The notes beneath the pieces are model-generated. The model was not told where the DNA came from, searched no databases, and saw only the letters and a list, made by a program, of their open reading frames with translations. This document shows, piece after piece, positions 54,933-63,291 of a stretch of DNA of 64,000 nt (position 1 is the first letter of the stretch; the number at the start of each line of letters is the position of its first letter). The position numbers and the translations under genes were made by a program. Source of the DNA: Chitinophaga pinensis (GTDB lineage Bacteria > Bacteroidota > Bacteroidia > Chitinophagales > UBA10324); NCBI GenBank assembly GCA_945892775.1, contig CAMDDP010000008.1, positions 18,879-82,878 of the forward strand. Reading direction: 5' to 3'.

Positions 54933-56135
54933 ATGACTAAAGTTTTACGCATAATAAATCGTCTTAATCTTGGTGGACCTACCTATAATGCAGCCTTTTT
55001 AACTAAGTATTTGGAGCCGGAATTTGAAACCCTTTTAGTTTCAGGAATGATTGATGAAACTGAGGAAAACTCCGATTTTATTGCCCATGAGCTTGGTTTA
55101 GAGCCCGTTTATATACCTGAAATGTACCGCGATATTAATTTGCTTCAAGACAGAAAGGCATACAAGAGAATAAAAAATATAATTAGAAATTTCAAACCTG
55201 ATATTGTTCATACGCACGCTGCAAAAGCTGGAACTTTAGGGCGCTTAGCGGCGATAAGATGCAAGGTTCCTATCATTTTGCATACGTTTCACGGTCATGT
55301 ATTTCACTCCTATTTCAGCCCGTTGAAAACAAGAATATTTTTAGAAATAGAAAAATATCTGGCCTCAAAATCAACTAGAATTATTGCAATAAGCGAACGA
55401 CAAAAAAAGGAGCTTGGCCTTGTTTACAAAGTAGCCCCATTAGAAAAAATAGAAGTTGTTCCCCTTGGATTCAACCTTAATCCATTTCAAGAGAATCAGG
55501 CGGAAAAGCGAAGACTATTTAGGAATCAGTATCTGATTGATGATGATGAAATTGTAGTTTCAATTATTGGAAGATTAGTTCCAATAAAAAACCACAAACT
55601 ATTTATTGATGCCATGAAAATAATATTTGAAAACACCTCAAAAAAAGTTAGGGCTTTTATTGTTGGTGATGGCGAAGAACGGACAACTATAGAAAACCAC
55701 ATTAAGTCCATTGGCTTAGATTATGTAAATTTTACAAGCGAAAAAAGGAAAGCACAAATAACATTTACTTCTTGGAGAAGAGATATAGATGTGGTAAACG
55801 CCGGTTCAGATATTATTGCCCTAAGTTCTTTTAATGAAGGAACTCCAGTAAGCTTGATAGAAGCACAAGCAGCAAATAAACCAATTGTTACAACTAGGGT
55901 TGGTGGAATTACAGATGTTGTTATTCCAGAAAAAACAGCGCTTATATCTTCAAAAAAAAGCGTAGCGAATTTCGCGCGAAATCTATTTATAATTATAGAA
56001 GATGATGAAAAAAGAATAGAAATGGGGAATCATGGACATAATTTTGTTTGTCAAAAATTTAATTATTCTAGATTAATTAATGATACTGCAGAACTATATA
56101 ATAAACTATTAAAAGAGAAAAGAAAATCGATGTAA
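54933..56135 (+). CDS. Family 4 glycosyltransferase (GT-B fold)
   Basis: A 400-residue protein. RIINRLNLGGPTYNAAFLTKYL is the N-terminal Gly-rich loop, HTHAAKAGTLGRLAA and HTFHGHVFHSYF lie in the acceptor domain, and VSIIGRLVPIKNHKLFIDAM, VGDGEERTTIENHI and FNEGTPVSLIEAQAANKPIV (the E-x7-E motif) form the nucleotide-binding domain. Bacteroidota capsule and EPS loci often contain this type. It follows asnB by 77 bases and precedes Wza. Donor unknown. Confidence 0.92.
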   Translation: MTKVLRIINRLNLGGPTYNAAFLTKYLEPEFETLLVSGMIDETEENSDFIAHELGLEPVYIPEMYRDINLLQDRKAYKRIKNIIRNFKPDIVHTHAAKAGTLGRLAAIRCKVPIILHTFHGHVFHSYFSPLKTRIFLEIEKYLASKSTRIIAISERQKKELGLVYKVAPLEKIEVVPLGFNLNPFQENQAEKRRLFRNQYLIDDDEIVVSIIGRLVPIKNHKLFIDAMKIIFENTSKKVRAFIVGDGEERTTIENHIKSIGLDYVNFTSEKRKAQITFTSWRRDIDVVNAGSDIIALSSFNEGTPVSLIEAQAANKPIVTTRVGGITDVVIPEKTALISSKKSVANFARNLFIIIEDDEKRIEMGNHGHNFVCQKFNYSRLINDTAELYNKLLKEKRKSM

Positions 56136-56140
56136 AATCT

Positions 56141-56148
56141 TACATTTG
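56141..56148 (+). promoter_or_regulatory. -7 promoter element for the Wza-Wzc-WecA block (TACATTTG)
   Basis: Exact TAnnTTTG match 6 bases after the upstream GT stop codon. It contains the TTG at 56146 that opens the following frame, which favours the next TTG at 56170 as the real start. Confidence 0.5.
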
Positions 56149-56169
56149 TCTTCTTCAAACAATTATAAC

Positions 56170-56925
56170 TTGAAACTATACAGAAGGTATTTATTATTAC
56201 TTTTTTTTACTTCAGGAATTTTAACCTTTTCTTCCTGTAAAGTTTTTTATCCTGATTTGATGTTTAAAACGGATAAGTTTTACCAATTTACTCCATCAGA
56301 TACAACCATTGGCAATAAAGAATATGTTTTAAAGGCCAATGATATGATCGAAGTTCAAATTTTATCTAATAATGGGTATCAATTGGTGGATGTGCTTGGG
56401 CAAGGTGGCTATTATGTTCCAGTTACTTATTTAATACATAACGAGGGATTTACAATTCTGCCAATGCTTGATTCGTTATATTTAGCAGGATATAATATTA
56501 CAGGTGCTGAAAATTTATTGAGTGGGAGATATTCCTATTATTTTGTAAATCCATATATAAGAATAAAGGTGGTAAATAGAAGATGTGTCGTATTCACTGG
56601 CAGAGGTTCTGGCAAAATAGTTAATTTAGCAAATGAAAGCATGTCGTTAATTGAAGTACTTGGTTTAGCCGGTGGAATTACCGGAAGCAAGGCATACCGC
56701 GTTAAATTAATTAGAGGAGATGCTCGAAACCCTCAGGTATACTTAATCGATTTATCTACAATCGAAGGGTTAAAAAAAGCAAATCTGCAGATTGCGTCTA
56801 ATGACATTATTTATGTTGAACCTGCACTTTCATTTACCGATGTGAACACACAATTGCTTCCAATTCTTTCTTTAATAACTACATCTATTTTAATTTACAC
56901 ATCAATACTTTCATTGAAACCATAA
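56170..56925 (+). CDS. Wza-type polysaccharide export lipoprotein
   Basis: The frame opens at TTG 56146, but that codon is inside a promoter-like element. TTG 56170 gives 251 residues starting MKLYRRYLLLLFF, a clean type II signal peptide with lipobox FSSC. A Poly_export domain follows (YVLKANDMIEVQILSNNG, GGYYVPVTYLI, FTILPMLDSLYLAG), then an SLBB-like region (VFTGRGSGKIVNLANESMSLIEVLGLAGGI) and a C-terminal hydrophobic helix (about residues 226-246). It is the short Wza counterpart of the 808-residue protein in the first module and directly precedes its Wzc partner. Confidence 0.9.
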   Translation: MKLYRRYLLLLFFTSGILTFSSCKVFYPDLMFKTDKFYQFTPSDTTIGNKEYVLKANDMIEVQILSNNGYQLVDVLGQGGYYVPVTYLIHNEGFTILPMLDSLYLAGYNITGAENLLSGRYSYYFVNPYIRIKVVNRRCVVFTGRGSGKIVNLANESMSLIEVLGLAGGITGSKAYRVKLIRGDARNPQVYLIDLSTIEGLKKANLQIASNDIIYVEPALSFTDVNTQLLPILSLITTSILIYTSILSLKP

Positions 56926-56926
56926 A

Positions 56927-59383
56927 ATGGAAAAAAAAATCATATTGAGCCCCCTGCAAAAAATCCTTGGCGAGGATTTTAACCCAGGACTTTTAATGAT
57001 TATTGGTAGAAAGAGTTTTATCTGGTGTATCATAATTATTCTTCTTACAACCTCTATTTCAGTTTTATATCTGCGTTATACTTCGCCATTATATGAGGTT
57101 ACTGCGCAAATAATGATTAAACAGGTTAATACCTCAAGTTCATTAGGACTTAGCAACGGGGTGAATTCTGCAGACCTAATGGATCAAAACGAATTACAGA
57201 AAAACATTCAAATAATGAAATCGAATGTAATACTGGATCGTGTTATTGATATTCTTCCACTTTCAATAAGTTATTTTAATAAAGGTCAGGTGATAATAGA
57301 GGAGAGATACAAGACTTCACCTTTCGAAATTAGCCCAACAATTACCGACCCTTTAGCATATGATATCCCTATTTACTTTGTATTTAAATCTGCCCGGGAA
57401 TTTGAAATTAATTATAAAATAGCCAAAAAAAAGTTTCTTTTTAAAGGAAAATTCAACCAAAATACAATTACCCCTCATTTAAATTTTATTGCCAGATTAA
57501 CTACATCAGATTTTAAAAATAATCCAGATATTTATTTAAAAAGCAATTATTACTTTATATTAAATAGTAGAGATAACTTAACAAAAGATATAAGACAAAT
57601 AATCAGAATAGAACTTTTTGCACCCTCCATTCAATTTAGTCTACAAAACCCCGTACCTGTAAAAGCAGTAGATATAATAAACACTTTGCAAGAAGAATTT
57701 ATTAAGTATAATAAGGAAAGAAAGACAGAGAGTTCCTCATTAATTATTGAATTTATTAATACTCAAATTGATTTATTAAATGCTGAATTACAAGCTTACG
57801 AAAACCAACTAAAAGCTTTTAAAATTGAGCACTCCTTAATCAGCGCCGAATCTAAATCAGAAGAAATTATTAAGGCGCTTACCACAATTAAAGAAGAGCA
57901 AATTGCTTTAAATGACGATGAAAAAAACTTAAATTATTACTTTGATTTTTTTAATCGCTATAAAGATTCATCTAAACTTTTATTAGGAATTGTTGATCCA
58001 AAATATCTTGGACTGCAAGGTTATGTGTCTGCGCTTGACAAACTTCAGTCAGAGAAAAGGGAGAAATTGATAAAGCTGAAGAATCCAAATCCTGAAATAA
58101 TAAATCTAGATAAACAAATAGAGGAAGTAAAAAATAACATTATTCAAAACATTGTTAATTCAAAGCAAAATATAAGTCAAAAAAGATCAGACCTCATTGC
58201 TTCACATAATAAATACGACGCTGACTTTAAAGAATTTCCAGACATTGAGGCGGAGTTTCAAAAATTAAATAATCTTAATTCCTTAAAAGAAAAATATTAT
58301 TTAATGTTTTTAGATAAAAAGTCTAGTTACACCATCTCACTTGCTGGTTTTGTTTCTGATTTTGTAATCTTAAAAAAAGCTGAAACCCCCAAAAACCCTG
58401 TTTTCCCAAATGTTCCATTAATTAAATCCATTGGCATAATTTCTGGAATCTTATTTAGCTTGATACTTATTGTAATTCGTTATTTAGTAAGCAACAAAAT
58501 TCTTTCAATTTCTGATATTGAAAAATATTGTAATGCTGGATTGATTGGCATAATTCCAATTTATAGAAAACCGATGGATGTATCACAACTAGTAGTAAAC
58601 ATGAATCCGAAGTCTGTAATCTCAGAGTCCTTTCGAAGTATCAGGACAAATCTTGATTATGTTTATTCAGGTATTGGAACAAAGATAGTTTCAGTTACCT
58701 CCACAATTGCGGGTGAAGGAAAAACCTTTGTTGCAGTAAATATAGCTGGAATTTTTTCTGTAGGGGGTAAAAAAACTATTATACTTGATTTTGATCTTCG
58801 CAAACCAAGAATTCATAAAGCGTTTAGTACTGAAAACAACAAAGGAATAAGCACCATATTAATTGGAAAATATAAACTTGACGAGTGTATTAAACATTCT
58901 GAATGGGATAATCTTGACTTTATTACCTCGGGTCCAGTTCCTCCAAATCCTGCTGAATTCATTATGTCACAAAAAGCTACAGATTTAATTGAGGAACTAA
59001 AATTGAGATATGATATAATTGTTATTGATACCCCTCCCATTGGCATAGTGACCGATGCGTTAGAATTATTAAAGAAATCTGACTATCCATTATATGTTGT
59101 TCGCGCAGATTATTCTAGTCGAAACTTCCTAAATAATGTAAATAGATTAGTAACAGAAAATCAAATAACTCGCCTTTCAGTAGTGTTAAACAGCATGGGT
59201 TCTGGCGCATCAGGTTATTCTTATAACTATGGATATGGTTATGGTTATGGTTATGGTTATGGCTCTGGATATGGTGGATATGGTGGCGGAGGCACTTATG
59301 GTTATGGGTACTACTCTGACGCTGCTGCACCAAAACTTTCAAGATGGAAAAATATTTTTAAATTTATCAAGGATAAATTCTAA
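56927..59383 (+). CDS. Wzc-type polysaccharide co-polymerase and BY-kinase
   Basis: An 818-residue protein with an N-terminal helix (about residues 33-50), a long periplasmic Wzz/GNVR region with coiled coil (about 270-460), and a second helix (about 503-523). The cytoplasmic BY-kinase domain has Walker A TIAGEGKTFVAV (about 592), Walker A' ILDFDLRKPR (about 618) and Walker B IIVIDTPPIG (about 697). The C-terminal tail from about residue 763 is a Gly/Tyr run with 14 tyrosines in about 36 residues, the autophosphorylation cluster. Phosphorylation cycles control polymer length and export. No phosphatase is in this module. Confidence 0.95.
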   Translation: MEKKIILSPLQKILGEDFNPGLLMIIGRKSFIWCIIIILLTTSISVLYLRYTSPLYEVTAQIMIKQVNTSSSLGLSNGVNSADLMDQNELQKNIQIMKSNVILDRVIDILPLSISYFNKGQVIIEERYKTSPFEISPTITDPLAYDIPIYFVFKSAREFEINYKIAKKKFLFKGKFNQNTITPHLNFIARLTTSDFKNNPDIYLKSNYYFILNSRDNLTKDIRQIIRIELFAPSIQFSLQNPVPVKAVDIINTLQEEFIKYNKERKTESSSLIIEFINTQIDLLNAELQAYENQLKAFKIEHSLISAESKSEEIIKALTTIKEEQIALNDDEKNLNYYFDFFNRYKDSSKLLLGIVDPKYLGLQGYVSALDKLQSEKREKLIKLKNPNPEIINLDKQIEEVKNNIIQNIVNSKQNISQKRSDLIASHNKYDADFKEFPDIEAEFQKLNNLNSLKEKYYLMFLDKKSSYTISLAGFVSDFVILKKAETPKNPVFPNVPLIKSIGIISGILFSLILIVIRYLVSNKILSISDIEKYCNAGLIGIIPIYRKPMDVSQLVVNMNPKSVISESFRSIRTNLDYVYSGIGTKIVSVTSTIAGEGKTFVAVNIAGIFSVGGKKTIILDFDLRKPRIHKAFSTENNKGISTILIGKYKLDECIKHSEWDNLDFITSGPVPPNPAEFIMSQKATDLIEELKLRYDIIVIDTPPIGIVTDALELLKKSDYPLYVVRADYSSRNFLNNVNRLVTENQITRLSVVLNSMGSGASGYSYNYGYGYGYGYGYGSGYGGYGGGGTYGYGYYSDAAAPKLSRWKNIFKFIKDKF
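59237..59260 (+). repeat. Hexanucleotide microsatellite (GGTTAT x4) inside the Wzc Tyr-rich tail
   Basis: Four perfect tandem copies of GGTTAT, each coding for Gly-Tyr, flanked by the variants GGATAT and GGCTCT. Copy-number change by slippage would add or remove Gly-Tyr pairs without changing frame. Confidence 0.9.
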
Positions 59384-59385
59384 CG

Positions 59386-60507
59386 ATGAATTCAAATGAA
59401 ACCAAAATTTACTTTGCCTACCTCATTTTTTTTATTTTATCTATAGTTTTTTCAACTTTAATTAATGGTTTGTTTTTGCGGTTTTCCATTAAAATAGGGG
59501 GAGGACAAAATGGAAATAAAAAAATAATTCGTTGGACTTCAACCACTAAACCATCTATTGGAGGATTTTCATTTTATATTATTTTTCTGTTTTCATTTGC
59601 AGCCTATACATTCATCTTTTTAAATAATGATGTTTTTTTCAACAGACAATTAATTGGGCTTATTCTTTCATCAACTGTCGGATTTTTAATTGGTCTGGCC
59701 GATGATGTTTATGATACAAATCCAACTCTTAAATTTATTGGGCAAACACTATGTGCCGTCATATTAATTGTTTCAGGCGTTATAATTAATATATCAGATT
59801 ATTATTCCATTAATGCTTTGTTTACAATTTTTTGGGTAGTTGGAATAATGAATTCAATAAATATGCTTGACAATATGGATGGAGTTACAGCCACCATATC
59901 AGGAATAATATTAATTACCTGTTTATTTATTAATATAATTAACGGCGAATTTTTATCCCCTCTTTCATTTATAATTATTGGAACGATTGGGGCATTAGGT
60001 GGTTTCATGGCCTTTAACTTTCATCCTGCAAAATTATACATGGGCGATACCGGAAGCCAATTTTTAGGCGTTTTGCTTTCAGGAATTGGAATATTAGTTC
60101 TATGGAATTTTCGTGATGTTCCTGGCCCAGCCTTTCAATTTAGACAGTTTTTATTCCCCATATTGAGTTTTAGCATTCCAATTATAGACACAACTACTGT
60201 TTTCTACCATAGAATCATGCGAAAGCAATCTCCGTTCATAGGCGGTAGAGATCACACTGCACACCACTTGTCCTACCTTGGATTTAGCGATCGAAAAGTG
60301 TTATTAATCCTTTCTTGCATTGCAATAGTTTCTTCTGGGTTTGTCTGTAGCTTAATTTATTACAATCATCTTATTCGTTCAGAATTTATCCTTTTGTTTT
60401 TCTTTTATTTTATCGCTCTGTATTTCATCATGCAGGTTCTGTATGAATTAGGAAAAAAGAAAAAAAAGAAGTTGGAAGCCAATCAAAAAAATATAGAAGT
60501 TGCTTGA
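59386..60507 (+). CDS. WecA/MraY-family undecaprenyl-phosphate sugar-1-phosphate transferase
   Basis: A 373-residue integral membrane protein with about ten or eleven spans. The family Asp motifs are LADDVYDTNPTLKFIGQ and NSINMLDNMDGVTA; KLYMGDTGSQFLG and GGRDHTAHHLSYLGFS (His motif) follow. It transfers a sugar-1-phosphate, often GlcNAc-1-P, from a UDP-sugar to undecaprenyl phosphate to start repeat-unit synthesis. It starts 2 bases after wzc and is the only initiating transferase in the window, so it may serve both modules. Confidence 0.92.
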   Translation: MNSNETKIYFAYLIFFILSIVFSTLINGLFLRFSIKIGGGQNGNKKIIRWTSTTKPSIGGFSFYIIFLFSFAAYTFIFLNNDVFFNRQLIGLILSSTVGFLIGLADDVYDTNPTLKFIGQTLCAVILIVSGVIINISDYYSINALFTIFWVVGIMNSINMLDNMDGVTATISGIILITCLFINIINGEFLSPLSFIIIGTIGALGGFMAFNFHPAKLYMGDTGSQFLGVLLSGIGILVLWNFRDVPGPAFQFRQFLFPILSFSIPIIDTTTVFYHRIMRKQSPFIGGRDHTAHHLSYLGFSDRKVLLILSCIAIVSSGFVCSLIYYNHLIRSEFILLFFFYFIALYFIMQVLYELGKKKKKKLEANQKNIEVA

Positions 60508-60868
60508 GTGCTTTTATGTATTTATAGGTGGGGGCATTGGTAGCCTCTTACGATTTTTTACAGGGATTTTTTTTTCATCATTGCTCCCTTCTTTTCCAAT
60601 CGCTACACTTATATCGAATGTAACTGGCTCACTTATTCTCGGAATTGTTTTTGGTTTATTCTCCTCAAAAAATATAAATAGCAATTCCTATTTATTTCTT
60701 GCCACTGGCATTTGTGGTGGCTATAGTACTTACTCAACTTTTACACTCGAAAGTCTAAAATTATTTCAAAACGGAAATATGATTGATGCCTTAATAAATA
60801 TAGGATTGAACTTAATACTTTGTTTCTTGTCCCTTATAGTCGGAATATTTATTGCAAAACAATTTTAA
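60500..60868 (+). CDS. crcB: Fluoride ion channel CrcB/Fluc
   Basis: A 122-residue protein with four spans. GGGIGSLLRFFTGIFF near the N-terminus, LISNVTGSLILGIVFG (polar helix break with Asn), and ATGICGGYSTYSTFTLE (the Gly-Gly-x-Ser-Thr-x-Ser-Thr-Phe signature) identify the dual-topology fluoride exporter. Only one copy is seen. The start is a non-ATG codon (TTG at 60500 is the best candidate) overlapping the end of the WecA-like gene by 8 bases. Confidence 0.93.
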   Translation: MLECFYVFIGGGIGSLLRFFTGIFFSSLLPSFPIATLISNVTGSLILGIVFGLFSSKNINSNSYLFLATGICGGYSTYSTFTLESLKLFQNGNMIDALINIGLNLILCFLSLIVGIFIAKQF

Positions 60869-60871
60869 AAA

Positions 60872-60899
60872 AAAAGACAACCATTGCTGATTGTCTTTT
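60872..60899. terminator. Terminator downstream of crcB and of the convergent PLD gene
   Basis: Nine-base arms AAAAGACAA (60872-60880) and TTGTCTTTT (60891-60899), A-rich on the left and T-rich on the right, placed between two convergent stop codons. Suited for use in both directions. Confidence 0.8.
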
Positions 60900-60922
60900 C
60901 TAATTTGCTCCTTATTATTCTA

Positions 60923-63136
60923 CTATTTTATAACAACAATTTTTTCGCTTTTTAATAAGCTTCCGCTTTTAACTTTCAGGAAATATATACCTGATGAAAT
61001 TCCAGATGTGTTTATTTCTACCGAATGATTTCCTGATGTCATTCCTTCATCATAATGTTTAATAATTTTCCCTTCTAAATTAATTAATTCAATTATGGTA
61101 TTTGCAGGCTTTTCTGAAAAGAAATTTAACATTAAATAATCAGCGGATGGATTTGGAAACACCGATAATTCAAAATGCGAATTAGTTATTACATCGTTTA
61201 TACCAACCATTGCAATTCCACCGACATCTTTAAATCGTTGCGCAAATTCCTGCAAATATTGGTTGGCAATATTTGCACTGTGAACCATAATATCATTTTC
61301 ATCATTTTTAGTAAATCCTGCTCCCGACCAGTTTGCCGAACCTGTAATTACCATTGGATCTGAAAACAAATCGTCAGCATCCACTATTGCATATTTATGG
61401 TGCATTAACCAAGAAAACTGATTGATTTTTAAATCGGCGGTTGTCATTGGAGAAACCAGTGCATTATAAACTGAAGATGAAGCAGCAGTATCCTGCATAA
61501 TACCTTGTGCAAAATAATCAGGATGCGATTGATAATTATCGGCAATTGGATAAGCCTGTTCGGTTCGTGTAAAACTGTAAAGGATAAAATGTACTGAAGT
61601 ATTAGCAGTTAAAAGTGCATTCTTGATTTTAGTATTTAAACCATCTGATGGGCTGAAATATTGTTCTACACGGGTTCCCTGTAAAACATATTCATGTGGT
61701 GTATTATCTGTTTTATCAGGCCCAAATTTCTGGCCAATAATCATTTCATTGAATTCAAGTGTGTAACCTCTTGCCATTGTTTGATCTTGAAAAATGATAA
61801 TGTTTTGTGCATCAACATTTATCTGTTCATCAGTTAAATTCATTGATCCGGTCCATACTATCGGTGCATTTGGGTTTGGTGAGTTTGCATCAATAATTAA
61901 AAATTTATTGTGCATGATTCCATAAGGAAGATTACTCGCTGGACTTTTTATTTTTTGGATGGAAGAAATAAAAGAGTTATAAATTGTTGAAGAAACTCCT
62001 TCGTCACAAACAACCCGAACAGTAACCCCTTGTGAAGCAGCCAGATTTAACGCATCAACTATTCCGTTTACATTATCAAGATTGTAAATGGCAAAATCAA
62101 TGGTAGAAGTTGCACGGCTGATGTATGCTTTTAATGTATCAGCTGAAATGCTATTAAGATAATGTGCATAGTTAGAAGGTGAGGATGCAAATGACGAATC
62201 GATTGGTCGATTGAAATAACTAGTAATGGTTTGTGATGAAAGCGATTGGGTTCCCATTACCTGAATATAGGAAAACGAGGTATCGGTGCCGGCTGCATTA
62301 ATGCTTATTCCTTTTATATAATATAGTGTTGCAGGTGTTAATCCAGTAAGGTTAACGGTGTGATTGGTCGTGAATGAAGTACTGGAAACTTCGCTGCCCA
62401 AAGCATTTGTTAATCCGTATTGAATAATAGTATTGCCCAGATTTTGTGTAGTGAATCCAACTGTAAATCCTGTTGTAGTAATATTTGTTTGCTGCAAAAT
62501 GGTCGTTAGTACCGGTGGATTTCCAATTTGAATAATATCGCTCAAATCGCGTGGTTGTATTTGATAATTAGCAATGTATTGCCCCATGATTCCTACTAAA
62601 CCTACTGTGCCCGTTGGAATTATTGTTCCCAATAAATTTCCAACATAGCCAGAATTTAATCTAACATCTCCTGTATTTGAACCATCAGAAATAATTTTAG
62701 TTGCATTCGCATTAAAGGTTCCTGTTGAGGTAAAATCTACTGTGTTTATCTGCACCAACTGCCCTTCGTATTGCTCAACATAAGCCGAAGGAATTGTTAA
62801 AACTACAGGAGGATGAACAGTATTACCAATAGAAACAACTGTTTTACTTGCAACAGAAATTTCCATCAGGTTTTGATATGGTGAAATGGTTCCTGTTACC
62901 TCAATACTATCTCCACGGTTTATTGAAGAAAGCGTAGAACCATACAATGCAACTCCTGCCGTGCCATCTTGAATATAGCGAAGTGAACTTCCGAATTCTG
63001 ATCCGTTAGAAACTATTCCGCGAACAGTAACTGTAGAGCCTGTGGCAGAAAGTCGGGCAGCGGCAATTGATACAACTTGAGCTTTACTTTGAACAAATAA
63101 TGATAGCACAATGGCTATTACAAAAATGTACTTCAT
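60923..63136 (-). CDS. T9SS-secreted phospholipase-D-fold protein with OB-fold and FN3 domains
   Basis: A 737-residue protein with a signal peptide (about residues 1-19, VQSKA|Q). An OB-fold-like nucleic-acid-binding module follows (about 22-110: VTVRGIVSNG, GVALYGSTLSSINRGDSIEVTGTI), then a linker, an FN3-like domain (about 210-300), and two PLD half-sites. HKD motif 1 is HNKFLIID (about 407) with GSMNLTDEQIN, and motif 2 is HHKYAIVD (about 577) with GSANWSGAGF. A type A T9SS tail closes it (VFPNPSADYLMLNFF to SEKIVVIK). It may be a secreted nuclease or phospholipase; the OB fold favours nucleic acid. Confidence 0.88.
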   Translation of the reverse strand: MKYIFVIAIVLSLFVQSKAQVVSIAAARLSATGSTVTVRGIVSNGSEFGSSLRYIQDGTAGVALYGSTLSSINRGDSIEVTGTISPYQNLMEISVASKTVVSIGNTVHPPVVLTIPSAYVEQYEGQLVQINTVDFTSTGTFNANATKIISDGSNTGDVRLNSGYVGNLLGTIIPTGTVGLVGIMGQYIANYQIQPRDLSDIIQIGNPPVLTTILQQTNITTTGFTVGFTTQNLGNTIIQYGLTNALGSEVSSTSFTTNHTVNLTGLTPATLYYIKGISINAAGTDTSFSYIQVMGTQSLSSQTITSYFNRPIDSSFASSPSNYAHYLNSISADTLKAYISRATSTIDFAIYNLDNVNGIVDALNLAASQGVTVRVVCDEGVSSTIYNSFISSIQKIKSPASNLPYGIMHNKFLIIDANSPNPNAPIVWTGSMNLTDEQINVDAQNIIIFQDQTMARGYTLEFNEMIIGQKFGPDKTDNTPHEYVLQGTRVEQYFSPSDGLNTKIKNALLTANTSVHFILYSFTRTEQAYPIADNYQSHPDYFAQGIMQDTAASSSVYNALVSPMTTADLKINQFSWLMHHKYAIVDADDLFSDPMVITGSANWSGAGFTKNDENDIMVHSANIANQYLQEFAQRFKDVGGIAMVGINDVITNSHFELSVFPNPSADYLMLNFFSEKPANTIIELINLEGKIIKHYDEGMTSGNHSVEINTSGISSGIYFLKVKSGSLLKSEKIVVIK

Positions 63137-63156
63137 GTTTTTTATTTTATGAAGGG

Positions 63157-63164
63157 CAAATGTA
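63157..63164 (-). promoter_or_regulatory. -7 promoter element of the PLD gene (TACATTTG)
   Basis: Exact TAnnTTTG match on the minus strand, 20 bases upstream of the ATG at 63136. Confidence 0.55.
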
Positions 63165-63237
63165 AAAGAAAGATGCTTTAAGTTTAATTAATAAAATGTG
63201 AAGAGAATTCAAAAACCCTTTGATATAATAACAATAT

Positions 63238-63273
63238 AAAAAGGGATTGCTTCTTTCGAAACAATCCCTTTTA
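63238..63273 (-). terminator. Terminator after the T9SS-tailed gene at the window end
   Basis: Arms AAAAGGGATTG (63239-63249) and CAATCCCTTTT (63262-63272) enclose a 12-base loop. On the minus strand the stem is followed by a T-rich stretch. It lies 19 bases beyond the stop of the gene at 63292. Confidence 0.85.
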
Positions 63274-63291
63274 AATTAATTTATTTAGAAA

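Noticed and set aside
56146..56169. TTG 56146 as the start of the Wza lipoprotein
   Set aside because: It lies within the TACATTTG promoter element, and starting at TTG 56170 gives a cleaner signal peptide.
59230..59262. Short tandem repeat as a CRISPR-like array
   Set aside because: Six-base units with no spacers, in frame inside a coding sequence; it is a microsatellite.
59115..59342. Minus-strand frame rich in His-Asn repeats, possibly a metal-binding peptide
   Set aside because: It is the reverse complement of the Gly-Tyr codons in the Wzc tail, with no start signal or context of its own.
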